From Solirubrobacteraceae bacterium (GTDB taxonomy: Bacteria > Actinomycetota > Thermoleophilia > Solirubrobacterales > Solirubrobacteraceae): 64,000 bases of DNA. Made by a program: the position numbers and the translations under genes. Below are positions 50,434 to 59,629 of the stretch, piece by piece. Below the pieces are notes generated by a model, which saw nothing but the letters and a program-made list of their open reading frames with translations, searched no databases and was not told the origin of the DNA. Every line of letters begins with the position of its first letter. The stretch's first letter is position 1. Where the stretch lies: assembly GCA_029263125.1 (NCBI GenBank), contig JAJCYD010000004.1:1-64000 (forward strand), read 5' to 3'.

Positions 50434-51606
50434 CTACACCCGCTGGATCAGCGTGCCGGTGCCAAGCCCGCCACCGCAGCACATGACGACCATGCCGAGC
50501 TCGGAGTCCGAGCGCTCGAGCTCGTGCAGCAGGGTCGTCAGCAGGCGTCCGCCGGTCGACCCGAGCGGGTGGCCGAGCGCCATCGCCCCGCCGTTGACGT
50601 TGACGCGATCCATGTCGGGATCGAGCTCGCGCCGCCACGCCGCGACGACGGGCGCGAACGCCTCGTTGACCTCGAACAGGTCGATGTCGCCGATCGCCAT
50701 CGCGTTGCGCTGCAGCAGCTTGCGCGACGCGGGGATCGGACCGGTGAGCATCATCACCGGATCCACGCCGACCGTCGTCTGGTCGACGATCCGCGCCCGC
50801 GGCGTGCAGCCGAGCTCCAGTGCCTTCTCGCGCGACATCAGCAGCAGCGCGGCCGCGCCGTCGGAGATCTGCGAGGCGTTGGCCGCGGTCACGCGCCCGT
50901 CGGGCTTGAACGCGGGGCGCAGGCGGGCGATCGACTCAAGCGTCGTGTCCGGGCGGATGCCCTGGTCGGTGGTGAAGGTCGAGCCGTTGCTGGCGATCGG
51001 GACGATCTCGCGCTCGAAGCGTCCCTCCTGCGTCGCCTGGTGCGCGAGGCGGTGCGAGCGCACCGCGAGCTCGTCGAGCTCGGAGCGCGGGATCTCCCAG
51101 TGCTCGGCGATCATCTCCGCGCTGAGGCCCTGCGGGATCAGCGCGTGCTTCTCCAGCAGCGCGGGGGGAAACGGCGACCCGACGTCCTCGACCCATTTCG
51201 AGCCGACCCCGAGCGGGATGTGGCCCATGTGCTCGACGCCGCCACCGATCACGACATCGTGGATGCCCGCGGCGATCAGCGCCGCGCCGAAGTTCACCGC
51301 CTGCTGAGCCGAGCCGCACTGGCGGTCGATCGTGGTCGCCGGAGTCTGCATCGGCAGGCCCGCCTGCAGCCACGCGTTGCGGGCGACGTTGGAGCTCTGC
51401 TCGCCGAACTGCTGCACGCAGCCGGCGAGGACGTCCTCGACATCGGCCGGATCGATACCGGCCCGCGCGATGACCTCGGTGAGGCATGCGCCCAGCAGGT
51501 CGTTGGCGTGGACGTCCTTGAAATAGCCCTTGCCGGGATGCCCGCGCCCGATCGGGGTGCGCACCGCCTCGACGATCACGACCTCCCGTCCCTGCTGTCC
51601 GCTCAT
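50434..51606 (-). CDS. Thiolase (acetyl-CoA acetyltransferase family)
   Basis: 390 residues from the ATG at 51606. Active-site residues are in place: Cys in TTIDRQCGSAQQAV, His in VNVNGGAMALGHPLGSTGG and Cys in MVVMCCGGGLGTG. The closing SGxGxG-like loop is GGGLGTG. It could serve beta-oxidation or acetoacetyl-CoA synthesis. It is divergent from a 3-hydroxyacyl-CoA dehydrogenase, with 87 bp between. Confidence 0.93.
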   Translation of the reverse strand: MSGQQGREVVIVEAVRTPIGRGHPGKGYFKDVHANDLLGACLTEVIARAGIDPADVEDVLAGCVQQFGEQSSNVARNAWLQAGLPMQTPATTIDRQCGSAQQAVNFGAALIAAGIHDVVIGGGVEHMGHIPLGVGSKWVEDVGSPFPPALLEKHALIPQGLSAEMIAEHWEIPRSELDELAVRSHRLAHQATQEGRFEREIVPIASNGSTFTTDQGIRPDTTLESIARLRPAFKPDGRVTAANASQISDGAAALLLMSREKALELGCTPRARIVDQTTVGVDPVMMLTGPIPASRKLLQRNAMAIGDIDLFEVNEAFAPVVAAWRRELDPDMDRVNVNGGAMALGHPLGSTGGRLLTTLLHELERSDSELGMVVMCCGGGLGTGTLIQRV

Positions 51607-51693
51607 CCTCGCATCCGTTCCTCGCCGCCTCGCGCCTTGAGAGTCCCAACTAAGGTACCGATCGGCCCATCGATCAACGTGAGGAGGCACGAG

Positions 51694-52503
51694 GTGGACG
51701 AGCAGCTTGGGATCGCCGGCAGCGGTGCGATCGCCACTGGTCTGGCGGCATGCGCGGCGGCGGTCTGCGAACCGGTGCTGTGGGCGCGCTCGGATGCCTC
51801 AGCGCAGCGTGCGCGCAAGCAGATCGCGAAGACCTGTCAGCGCCTGGACGACGGCCGCGATCCCGACCGGGTACGGATCGTGACCGACATCGACGCGCTG
51901 GCCGACGCGACCTTCATCGTCGAGGCCATCGCTGAGGACACGGCCGTCAAGAGCACGCTGCTCGCCCAGCTCGACGGCCTCGCCGGGCAGCACGCCATCA
52001 TCGGCACGACGACGTCGTCGCTGTCGGTCTCCGAGCTGGCGGCCGCGTCCGGCCGCCCGGAGCTGTTCGTCGGCCTGCACGTCTTCAACCCCGTGGCGAA
52101 GATGAAGCTCGTCGAGCTCGCCTATCCCGAGCAGGCCGGCGCCTCCACACGCGAGCGCTCGGCGGCGCTGTGCGCGGCGCTCGGCAAGGAGGCCGTGCAG
52201 GTGCCGGACATCGCCGGCTTCGTCGTCAACCGCCTGCTGTTCCCCTATCTCTTCAGCGCCGTGGACTTCATGGACCGCACGGGCCTGGAGCCGCAGGCGA
52301 TCGACACCTGCATGCAGCTCGGCGCCGCCCATCCGATGGGACCGATCGCGCTGCTGGACTACATCGGGCTCGACGTCTCCGTCGCGATCGGCGACGCGAT
52401 CGAGGCCGACGTGCCCCAGCGCCTGCGCGACCTGTGCGCCGAGGGCGCCCTCGGTCGCAAGACCGGTCGCGGGCTGTACCCGCCGGAGACCTACGCTCGC
52501 TGA
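51694..52503 (+). CDS. 3-hydroxyacyl-CoA (3-hydroxybutyryl-CoA) dehydrogenase
   Basis: 269 residues from a GTG with GAGGAGG upstream. NAD-binding LGIAGSGAIATGLAACAA, catalytic region TTTSSLSVSELAAASGRPELFVGLHVFNPVAKMKLVEL with the active His-Phe-Asn-Pro, and DIAGFVVNRLLFPYLFSAVDFM with the conserved Asn. It is slightly shorter than usual (~285). It pairs functionally with the divergent thiolase. Confidence 0.92.
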   Translation: MDEQLGIAGSGAIATGLAACAAAVCEPVLWARSDASAQRARKQIAKTCQRLDDGRDPDRVRIVTDIDALADATFIVEAIAEDTAVKSTLLAQLDGLAGQHAIIGTTTSSLSVSELAAASGRPELFVGLHVFNPVAKMKLVELAYPEQAGASTRERSAALCAALGKEAVQVPDIAGFVVNRLLFPYLFSAVDFMDRTGLEPQAIDTCMQLGAAHPMGPIALLDYIGLDVSVAIGDAIEADVPQRLRDLCAEGALGRKTGRGLYPPETYAR

Positions 52504-52581
52504 GATCCGGGTTTAGCCGTGCTTCACCTCTTCGGTGGAGTCTTCATACCGCGACAAGCTCGCACTCCTCCCAGAAGCCCT

Positions 52582-52612
52582 CGACGGGCCCGCGCGTTGC
52601 GCGGGCCCGTCG
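52582..52612. terminator. Strong hairpin terminator
   Basis: A perfect 14-bp stem (CGACGGGCCCGCGC / GCGCGGGCCCGTCG) with a GTT loop is followed by TGGTTATT. It lies in the 230-bp gap between the dehydrogenase gene and the convergent CorC-type gene. Confidence 0.8.
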
Positions 52613-52733
52613 TGGTTATTGGCTTGGCGGAACCACCCCAGTCCACCGTGCCTTGCCTCCGCCATCCCACTGGCGGGGTGCACATGTAAACGTTCGGAGA
52701 AGGCCGATCTTGCGCGAAGTCAGCGCCCGAGAC

Positions 52734-54056
52734 CTAGTCGTCCCGTGTGGCGTCCTTCGGGGGATCGGAGCGCCGCTCACGAATCCGCACCGCCTCGATG
52801 CGATTCTCGCGCACCGAGTCCACGCGGATCTGGTAGCCGTTGTAGTCGACGCTGTCGCCGCGCCGGGGCAGGCGCCCGATCTCCGAGAACACGAAGCCAC
52901 CGATCGAGTTGTATGCGTCGCTGTCGATGGGCAGCTTGACGCCGTAGTCGGCGAGGTCGTTGATCGCGACGTGGCCGCGCACGAACCAGTCGCCGTTGGC
53001 CAGCCGCCGGATCTCGCCACCGGCCGGATCGGTCTCGTCGTCGATCTCGCCGACGACCTCCTCGACGATGTCCTCCACCGTCACGATGCCGGCGACGCGA
53101 CCGTACTCGTCGATGACGACCGACATCGTCGAGCGGTTGCGCTGCAGGTCGGCGAGCAGATCGTCCAGCGGCTTGGTCTCGGGCACGATCGGCACCTCGC
53201 GCACCGCGCCGGCGATCGAGGCTTCGAGGCCGTCGGCCATGAGGATCCGTGCCAGGGAGTTGGAGTGCACGACGCCCTTCACCCGATCGGCGTTGTGCTC
53301 CTCGGTCACAACGAGGCGCGTGTGGCCGGTGGAGATCGCGCGGCGCAGCGCTGTACCGACGTCCTCGGAGAGATCGACCGTCACGACCGCCGGGATCGGC
53401 GTCATGACCTGCCGTGCCTGCTGTTCGTGCAGGTGAAAGACGCCGGTCAGCATTCCGGCCTCGCCGGGATCCAGATGCCCGCCCGCGTGCGCCTGGGCGA
53501 TGATGGCACGGACCTCCTCCGCGCTTGAATCCTCGTCAAATCCCGCGTCGGCCTTGATCCCCAGCGGGCGCAGCATCCCGTTGGACGCGGCATTCAGCAG
53601 GTGAATGAACGGCCGCATGATCTTGTTGAAGAGGTTCAGCGGCGGCGCGACGACCTTCGCGACACGCTCGGCGTTGACGATCGCGTAGATCTTGGGCACC
53701 TGCTCGCCGACGGTGATATGGCCCGCGGTCACGAGGATGTACGCGATCGCGATCGAGATCGGCGCCGCGACGGCGTGCGACAGGCCGCCAAACGCCGGCT
53801 CGACGAGCGTGGCGATCGCGGGCTCGCCGAGGAAGCCGATGCCCAGCGAGGCCAGCGTGATCCCGAACTGGCACGCCGACAGGTACTCGCTGAGGTTCTC
53901 CAGCTGCTTGAGGACGACGCCGGCGCGACGGTCGCCACCGGCGGCCAGCTCTTCGAACGTCGCACGTTTGGCGCGTACGAGCGCGAACTCCGCCGCCACA
54001 AAGAAGCCGTTGGCGAAGATCAGCACGACGATCGCGCTGAGAAGGAGCGCGATCAA
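52734..54056 (-). CDS. CNNM/CorC-type membrane protein (DUF21 + CBS pair + CorC_HlyC)
   Basis: 440 residues from a TTG at 54056 (no ATG fits). N-terminal DUF21 domain of four helices (IALLLSAIVVLIFANGFFVAAEFALV ... GITLASLGIGFLGEPA ... AYILVTAGHITVGEQVPKIYAI), then two CBS motifs (MTPIPAVVTVDLSEDVGTALR, IVPETKPLDDLLADLQRNRSTMSVVIDEYGRVAGIVT), then the C-terminal CorC/HlyC domain. Family members are linked to magnesium efflux or tolerance. Confidence 0.9.
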   Translation of the reverse strand: MIALLLSAIVVLIFANGFFVAAEFALVRAKRATFEELAAGGDRRAGVVLKQLENLSEYLSACQFGITLASLGIGFLGEPAIATLVEPAFGGLSHAVAAPISIAIAYILVTAGHITVGEQVPKIYAIVNAERVAKVVAPPLNLFNKIMRPFIHLLNAASNGMLRPLGIKADAGFDEDSSAEEVRAIIAQAHAGGHLDPGEAGMLTGVFHLHEQQARQVMTPIPAVVTVDLSEDVGTALRRAISTGHTRLVVTEEHNADRVKGVVHSNSLARILMADGLEASIAGAVREVPIVPETKPLDDLLADLQRNRSTMSVVIDEYGRVAGIVTVEDIVEEVVGEIDDETDPAGGEIRRLANGDWFVRGHVAINDLADYGVKLPIDSDAYNSIGGFVFSEIGRLPRRGDSVDYNGYQIRVDSVRENRIEAVRIRERRSDPPKDATRDD

Positions 54057-54167
54057 GTGGCGCGGACTGGGCCGGGCCTAGGGTGTCGGCCGCGACTTCG
54101 AGGAAGGTCGTCGTTCATTGACGCTGCCGTCGAACCGTAGCAGCACGGTCGACGGACATCGCCAGAA

Positions 54168-54455
54168 TCAGCCGCCGGCGACCAGGCCGTCGATCGTGTG
54201 CGCGAGCGCAACGTCGTTCTCGGTGATTCCGCCCGCCGAATGCGTCGACAGGGTCAGACGGACGTGCTTGTAGCCGTGGATCAGGATGTCCGGATGGTGG
54301 TTGGCCTCGTTGGCCGCATCCGCGACGACGTTGGCGAATGCCATCGCGGCGGTAAAGCCGCCGAGCTCGACGTCGCGAACGATCGCGTCGCCCTCGCGCC
54401 GCCACGCGCCGTCGGAGAGCCGCTCGTCGATCTCGCTGTCGCTGAGTCGTGTCAT
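54168..54455 (-). CDS. Pterin-4a-carbinolamine dehydratase
   Basis: 95 residues: MTRLSDSEIDERLSDGAWRREGDAIVRDVEL and the signature NEANHHPDILIHGYKHVRLTLSTHSAGGITENDVALA with the catalytic His-His-Pro. It recycles the 4a-hydroxy-pterin made by aromatic hydroxylases. No hydroxylase gene lies here. It is divergent from the BtuF-like gene by 22 bp. Confidence 0.95.
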   Translation of the reverse strand: MTRLSDSEIDERLSDGAWRREGDAIVRDVELGGFTAAMAFANVVADAANEANHHPDILIHGYKHVRLTLSTHSAGGITENDVALAHTIDGLVAGG

Positions 54456-54464
54456 GCCGTGCCA

Positions 54465-54470
54465 TACCCT
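54465..54470 (+). promoter_or_regulatory. Candidate leaderless -10 (TACCCT) for the BtuF-like gene
   Basis: It lies 7 nt before the GTG at 54478, inside the 22-bp gap to the divergent PCD gene. Confidence 0.5.
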
Positions 54471-54477
54471 CTCGATC

Positions 54478-55368
54478 GTGCGGATCGTCTCCCTCGTCCC
54501 ACACGCTACCGAGCTGCTGTTCGCGCTGGGCCTGGGCGAGGACGTCGTCGGCGTCACCCACGAGTGCGACTACCCCGAGCTCGCGCGCGAGATTCAGCCG
54601 GTGACCCGGGACGTGCTGCCGGCGGACCTGGCGGCCGCGGAGATCGACGCCGCCGTCCGCGAGCGCTCCGAGCGCGGCGAGTCGATCTACGAGCTCGACG
54701 AGGAGCTCGTGCGCGAGCTGGAGCCCGACCTGATCGTCACGCAGGCGCTGTGCCATGTCTGCGCGGTCTCCCACGACGAGGTCCAGGCGCTCGCGGTGAC
54801 GCTGCCCGGGCCGCCACGCGTGATCTCGCTGGATCCCAAGACCTACGGTGAGACGCTCGGCGACGTCCGCACGCTCGCCCAGGCGACGGACGCCAAGGAC
54901 GCCGCGCTGGACCTCATCGCCCGGACCGCACGGCGGGCGGACATCATCCGCCTCGCGGTGCGCGACGTGCCGCGCCCGCGCGTCGCTGCGCTGGAGTGGC
55001 TTGATCCCGTCTTCGTCGCCGGCCACTGGACGCCGCAGCTCATCGAGATGGCCGGCGGCGAGGACGTGCTCGGTTTCGCCGGCGAGCCGTCCGCGCAGTC
55101 CACGTGGGAGCTCGTCGCCGCGGCGCAACCCGACGTCGTCGTCGTCATGCCCTGCGGCTACGACGCCGCGCGCGGTCTCGTCGAGGCCGAGGAGCACGCC
55201 GAGCGCCTGCGTGCGGTGGGCGCGCAGCACGTGGTTGCCGTCGACGCCTCGTCCTACTTCTCCAGGCCCGGGCCGCGACTGATCGACGGCCTCGAGCTGC
55301 TGGCCCACATCCTGCACCCCGACCGCGTGCCCAGCGCGCCGGCTGAGGCGCTGACGGTGGCGCTCTGA
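54478..55368 (+). CDS. BtuF-like (helical-backbone) ABC substrate-binding protein without signal peptide
   Basis: 296 residues: RIVSLVPHATELLFALGLGEDVVGVTHECDYP, LEPDLIVTQALCHVCAVSH and ATDAKDAALDLIARTA are typical of the cobalamin-binding class (PF01497). No signal peptide or lipobox is seen, and the fold begins at residue 2, so the protein appears cytoplasmic. No transporter partner is adjacent. It may bind corrinoid inside the cell, but this is inference. Confidence 0.85.
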   Translation: MRIVSLVPHATELLFALGLGEDVVGVTHECDYPELAREIQPVTRDVLPADLAAAEIDAAVRERSERGESIYELDEELVRELEPDLIVTQALCHVCAVSHDEVQALAVTLPGPPRVISLDPKTYGETLGDVRTLAQATDAKDAALDLIARTARRADIIRLAVRDVPRPRVAALEWLDPVFVAGHWTPQLIEMAGGEDVLGFAGEPSAQSTWELVAAAQPDVVVVMPCGYDAARGLVEAEEHAERLRAVGAQHVVAVDASSYFSRPGPRLIDGLELLAHILHPDRVPSAPAEALTVAL

Positions 55369-56513
55369 CGGCACCGCGCACGATCCTGTTCCTGCATTCC
55401 TCGGCGGGGCGTTACGGCGCCGACCGCCAGCTCGCGCTGCTCGCGGGCGGCCTCGATCCCACGCGCTACCGCCCGCTCGTCGTGCTCGCGATGGACGGCG
55501 AGCTGCGCCATGACCTCCAGGCCGCCGGCGTGGAGGTGCTTGTCCGCCCGCTGGCCGTCCTGCGGCGCGCCGCGATGTCAGCGGCCGGATTGGCGGGCAT
55601 CGCCGCCGCGCTCGCACGCGACGGCGGCGGGATCGCCCGGCTCGCGCGCCGCCGCGAGGTCGCGCTCATCCACACGAACACCTCGGTGACGCTCGGCGGC
55701 GCCGCGGCGTCCCGGGTCGCGCGGATCCCACACGTCTGGCACCTCCGTGAGATCTTCACCGGCTTCGAGCGGTTCTGGCCCGTCTACAGCCGGCTGCTGC
55801 TGAGCGCCGACGCGCTGCCGTGCGTCTCCGCAGCGACCTGCGCGCAGTTCGGAGGCGATCCGCGAACGATCGTCGTCCACGACGGCCTCGCGATCACCCC
55901 GACGCGTGCGGCGCGTGACACGGCGCGAGCGGCGCTCGACCTGCCGCCGGACGCCTTCGTTTGCGCGATCCTCGGGCGCATCTCGACGTGGAAGGGCCAG
56001 GATGTGCTGATTCGCGCGCTTGCCCGGCCGGCGCTCGCGACCGGCGGGGCCGTCGCGCTCGTGGCGGGCGCCCCGTGGCAGGGCGAGGAGCGCCGCCTGG
56101 GCGAGCTGCGAGAGCTCGCGGCGCGGCTTGGGGTCGGCGACCGCGTGTACTTCTGCGGGTTCCGCGCGGACGTCGAGAACGTCTACGGTGGCGCTGACGT
56201 GGTGTGCGTGCCATCGACCCAACCCGATCCGCTGCCAAACGCCGCGCTGGAGGCCGCGGCGGCGGGCTGTTGCGTCGTGGCCGCCGATCACGGCGGGCTG
56301 CCGGAGATCATCGACGACGGCACGACTGGCCTGCTCGTCACGCCCGGCGATCCCAGCGCGCTGGCCGCGGCGCTCGCTCGGCTGCAGGGCGATCGGCGGC
56401 TGCGCGCCCGGCTGGGGGCGTCTGCTGCCGCCGACGTCCGCGAGCGCTTTGCGCCCGAGCGCCTGCTCGATCGCACGCAGGCCCTCTACGACGACGTCCT
56501 CGCCCGGGGGTAG
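55365..56513 (+). CDS. Glycosyltransferase family 4 enzyme, probable CTG start
   Basis: 382 residues counted from CTG at 55365. The GT-B N-terminal sequence TILFLHSSAGRYGADRQLALLAGGL begins a few codons later, upstream of every ATG or GTG in frame, and an in-frame TGA lies 24 bases before the CTG. The CTG overlaps the upstream stop (CTGA). The GT4 donor site is intact: LGRISTWKGQDVLIRAL and the E-x7-E loop near PLPNAALEAAAAGCCVVAADHGGLPEII. Acceptor unknown. Confidence 0.85.
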   Translation: MTAPRTILFLHSSAGRYGADRQLALLAGGLDPTRYRPLVVLAMDGELRHDLQAAGVEVLVRPLAVLRRAAMSAAGLAGIAAALARDGGGIARLARRREVALIHTNTSVTLGGAAASRVARIPHVWHLREIFTGFERFWPVYSRLLLSADALPCVSAATCAQFGGDPRTIVVHDGLAITPTRAARDTARAALDLPPDAFVCAILGRISTWKGQDVLIRALARPALATGGAVALVAGAPWQGEERRLGELRELAARLGVGDRVYFCGFRADVENVYGGADVVCVPSTQPDPLPNAALEAAAAGCCVVAADHGGLPEIIDDGTTGLLVTPGDPSALAAALARLQGDRRLRARLGASAAADVRERFAPERLLDRTQALYDDVLARG

Positions 56514-56516
56514 CCG

Positions 56517-57308
56517 ATGCGACGATCGCAGGCCAACATCCTCGTCACGATCCCGATCAGCCACTTCTGCGAGAAGGCGCGCTGGGCGCTGGAGCGCGCC
56601 GGCATCGACCACGTCGAGCGCCGCCACATCCAGATCGTCCACCAGGTCGCGGCCCGGCTTGCGGGTGGCGGCATGACGGCGCCGGTGCTGCGCACCGCCG
56701 ATGGCGTGTTCTCGGACTCGACGGACATCCTGCGCTACGCCGACACGTTCCTCCCCGAGCCGGCGTGGCTGTACCCCGCCGACACGACGCTGCGCGCGGA
56801 CGTCGTCGCGCTCGAACGCCGCTATGACGCGGTGCTGGGCGTCGAGGGCCGGCGCTGGCTGTACCACGAGGTCTTCAAGGACCCGCGGCCGTTCATGTCC
56901 TACAACCTCACCGGCGTGCCACGCTGGGAGCGCATGGTGTTCCCGTTCGCGCTGCCGGCAGCGACGGTCTACATCAACCGCTATCTCGACATCGACGAGG
57001 ACACGGTCTCACGCGCGTTGCGGCTCGTCGACGAGGAGCTCGACGCGGTCGCCGACCGGCTGGCCGACGAGCGCCGCTATCTGACCGGCGAGCGCTTCAC
57101 CGCGGCCGACCTGGCGTTCGCCGCGCTGGCGGCGCCGCTGATCGTGCCGCCGCAGTACGGCACGCCGTTGCCTGCCCCCGACGACATGCCCGCGCGGATG
57201 GCCGACCGCGTGCGCGCCTGGCGCGAGCACCCGGCTGGCCGGTTCGCCATGCGGCTGTTCGCCGAGCAGCGGCGGACGACGGTGGCCTCGGTAGACCGGT
57301 CGCGCTGA
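56517..57308 (+). CDS. Glutathione S-transferase-fold protein
   Basis: 263 residues. Thioredoxin-like N-terminus ILVTIPISHFCEKARWALERAGI, with the Ser/Cys pair in SHFCEKAR at the usual active-site place, FSDSTDILRYAD (Ser-Asp turn contacting a thiol) and an all-helical C-terminal domain with TGERFTAADLAFAALAAPL. Actinobacteria usually lack glutathione, so the thiol may be different. Three bases separate it from the glycosyltransferase gene. Confidence 0.87.
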   Translation: MRRSQANILVTIPISHFCEKARWALERAGIDHVERRHIQIVHQVAARLAGGGMTAPVLRTADGVFSDSTDILRYADTFLPEPAWLYPADTTLRADVVALERRYDAVLGVEGRRWLYHEVFKDPRPFMSYNLTGVPRWERMVFPFALPAATVYINRYLDIDEDTVSRALRLVDEELDAVADRLADERRYLTGERFTAADLAFAALAAPLIVPPQYGTPLPAPDDMPARMADRVRAWREHPAGRFAMRLFAEQRRTTVASVDRSR

Positions 57309-57318
57309 TCTCCTGCAA

Positions 57319-57338
57319 CCGCACGCTCATGGGTGCGG
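57319..57338 (+). terminator. Short hairpin after the GST gene
   Basis: CCGCAC/GTGCGG with an 8-nt loop lies 10 bp past the stop and is followed by AAATGG. Weak but well placed to end the BtuF-GT4-GST message. Confidence 0.5.
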
Positions 57339-57478
57339 AAATGGTGCAATTCCCGTGAGGACCCGCGGGCTACGAGATCTGTGGTTCGCGGTCGCGCATG
57401 GGGCCCGGCGGTTGGCGCCGGACCCCGAATCGCTGCGTTGTCTGCGGTTGATGTGGCGCTGGACGGGCCGCGCGGAGT

Positions 57479-58444
57479 TCAGGCGGGCGGTCCGACCTGC
57501 GTGCCGGCCATCGGACCGGCGGGGATGGTGGCGCCGGGGCCGCCGTTGGGGCCGGCGGTCGGACCACCCGGGGTGCCGGCGGGAGGGCCGGTGGGGTGGT
57601 TGTCGCGCATGCCCTGCGCGTCGGTGCGTGCTTGAGTGATGATCTGCTCGACGCGGGCGCGGGCGAATGCGGGCATCCGCGGCGAGAGGCGGCTGAGGAT
57701 GTCGGCCACTGAGCCGTGCTCGGCGGTGACGCTGTCATAGGCGGTCTGCAGGCCCTGCTTGCTCTCGGCGGGCATGTCAGTGCTGGCGATCAGGCCCGCG
57801 AGCGTCTCGGATGCCTTGGTCTGCCCGTCGATGCTGATCTTGATCGTGGAAGCGACGCGCTTCTTGTTGGTCGTGGAGACGTGCTTGCTGATGAGTGCCT
57901 TGGCCTCGAGCTGCGTCTCGTCGTCGCGGTCTTGCGAGAGGGCGGCGATCGCCTTGGCGATGCCGGTGCGGGCCTGCTCGGGCACCTCGGTGAGCAGTGC
58001 CGTGAGGATCGCGATGGCCTTCTCGCGGCCCCGGGTGTCTGCGCGCGCGGCGACGGCGATCTTGCTCTCGTCGCGGCCGTCTGCGGTTCGCAGCGCCGTG
58101 GCGAGCTTCTCGATGTTCTCGCCCAGCTCAGCACCGACGAGCGCCTGCGCGAGCGCGGCCTTCGCGTGCTCGTTGGGTGTATGGGCCTGGCGGCGGGCCT
58201 TGGCGGCGGCGGCCTTCGCGCGTCCCATCTCCTTGCGGCTCTTGGCGTAGGAGACGCGGGCCGTGCGATCACTGCCGTTGGCGAACTTCGAGACCGCGCG
58301 GTCCAGGGCGCTGTCGGCTCGCGTGGTATGGGACTTGACGGCGTTGACGGCGGTCTGGATGTCGGCGGCGCTCGCGGTGGCCGGGAGCGCCATGGCGCCC
58401 GATGCGATCAGCGCGCACGCGCCGATTCGAAGGTGAGAGGACAC
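57479..58444 (-). CDS. Secreted helical protein of unknown function
   Basis: 321 residues from the GTG at 58444 (AAGGAG six bases upstream). A signal peptide (LRIGACALIASGAMALPATASAA) is followed by ~240 residues of Ala/Lys/Thr-rich helices (KSHTTRADSALDRAV, KEMGRAKAAAAKARRQAHT, RADTRGREKAIAILTALL) and a ~45-residue Gly/Pro/Ala tail. No family recognised. The tail and helical body suggest a cell-wall or surface protein. It is transcribed toward the GST gene with 170 bp between the ends. Confidence 0.68.
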   Translation of the reverse strand: MSSHLRIGACALIASGAMALPATASAADIQTAVNAVKSHTTRADSALDRAVSKFANGSDRTARVSYAKSRKEMGRAKAAAAKARRQAHTPNEHAKAALAQALVGAELGENIEKLATALRTADGRDESKIAVAARADTRGREKAIAILTALLTEVPEQARTGIAKAIAALSQDRDDETQLEAKALISKHVSTTNKKRVASTIKISIDGQTKASETLAGLIASTDMPAESKQGLQTAYDSVTAEHGSVADILSRLSPRMPAFARARVEQIITQARTDAQGMRDNHPTGPPAGTPGGPTAGPNGGPGATIPAGPMAGTQVGPPA

Positions 58445-58770
58445 GAAGTGCTCCTTGGGTCGCGGTCGAGGCTCTCGGGGAGCACTCGTGGACGGTTCGA
58501 TGCTGCAACGCCGCTGACGGCCGGATGTAAGGTCCATCGGCGCCACCGGACGTTTGTATGAGTCCCCGCCCACCCACGCTCGCCCCGCGCCGTGCGTGAG
58601 CCCGCACCGACACCGCCCCGCCCGTCACTCTCCAGAGCCCTCCTTCAGCGACGCCCAGCCCGGCAGCGCAGCCCGCGACAAGCGCCAGCAGCGACCGCAG
58701 GTGCCCGGCCCTGCACGCGACGACGGGCCTGCGCGGCAAACGCGGCGCTCACGCTTCGCGCGGACCGGTG
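58445..58770. other. Intergenic region, nothing recognised
   Basis: 326 bp between two minus-strand genes. Open frames here are Arg/Pro-rich and lack third-position bias typical of coding sequence. TTACAT near 58530 (minus) may be a promoter for the gene at 58444. Confidence 0.5.
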
Positions 58771-59622
58771 CTAGAAGGTCGGGGTCGCGGACTGCGCGAC
58801 GAGCACCGCGACGACCGCCAGTGCCACGCCGAACCCGGCCGACACACCGAGCACGATCCGCTGGGGAAGACCGCGGCGATCGGCGATCTCGAACATGAGG
58901 TAGCCGATCAGGCCACCGGCGACGAGCCCTCCGAGGTGCCCGCCGATCGAGATGCCGGGGATGAGGAAGGTGATGGCGAGGTTCAGCAGCAGGGTGATGC
59001 CCAGCCCCGACTGCATCGGATCGATGCCGCGGGCGCGCAGCGCGAGGATCGCCGCGCCCATCGATCCGAAGACCGCGCCCGAGGCGCCGACGGTGACGGC
59101 GTCGGGCGACAGCACCAACGCCCCGAGGGATCCGCCGATCATCGAGACGAAGTAGATGACCCCGAAGCGCAGCTTCCCGATCGCCGGCTCCAGCAGCGTC
59201 CCGAGGAAGTACAGGAAGTACATGTTGAAGGCGATATGCAGCAGGCCGGCATGCAGGAAGCCCGCGGTGATGATGCGCCACCACTCGCCATCGGCGACCA
59301 GCGGCCCGTACAGGGCGCCGTTCTGGTACACGGCGCCCGACGTGCCGGTCGTCCCGCCGCCCGCGGCCGCCATCGCGACGAACACCAGCAGGTTGATCGC
59401 GATCAGCGTGTAGGTCAGCTGCGGCGTGCCGGTCAGCGACCGGACCGTGCGCACCTTCGTCTTCTGCTTGGAGCACTCCGGGCAGCGCATGCCGACCGAG
59501 GTCGAGGTCATGCAGTCCGTGCAGATCGGGCGGCCGCAGGACGAGCACGACACGCCCGTCTCGCGGCTGGGATGGCGATAGCAGGTCGTCGCCACTTCGC
59601 TCTCGCTCGACGTGCTGGCCAC
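58771..59622 (-). CDS. Rhomboid-family intramembrane serine protease with B-box-type zinc finger
   Basis: 283 residues from the GTG at 59622 (TAGCGT 7 nt upstream). The first ~55 residues hold a zinc finger (CYRHP, CSSCG, CTDC, CPEC). Six membrane helices follow with FLHAGLLHIAFNMYFLYFLG, the nucleophile Ser in VGASGAVFGSMGA and the His in GISIGGHLGGLVAGG. The catalytic dyad is complete. Substrate unknown. Confidence 0.93.
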   Translation of the reverse strand: MASTSSESEVATTCYRHPSRETGVSCSSCGRPICTDCMTSTSVGMRCPECSKQKTKVRTVRSLTGTPQLTYTLIAINLLVFVAMAAAGGGTTGTSGAVYQNGALYGPLVADGEWWRIITAGFLHAGLLHIAFNMYFLYFLGTLLEPAIGKLRFGVIYFVSMIGGSLGALVLSPDAVTVGASGAVFGSMGAAILALRARGIDPMQSGLGITLLLNLAITFLIPGISIGGHLGGLVAGGLIGYLMFEIADRRGLPQRIVLGVSAGFGVALAVVAVLVAQSATPTF

Positions 59623-59629
59623 GGGAGTG

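Noticed and set aside
52504-52733. Possible structured RNA before the CorC-type gene
   Set aside because: The gap lies at the 3' end of that gene, not its 5' end, so a riboswitch is not expected; only the terminator hairpin is clear.
57355-57639. 94-codon plus-strand frame starting at a GTG
   Set aside because: Mostly antisense to the secreted helical protein gene; composition is Arg/Trp-rich and no domain is seen.
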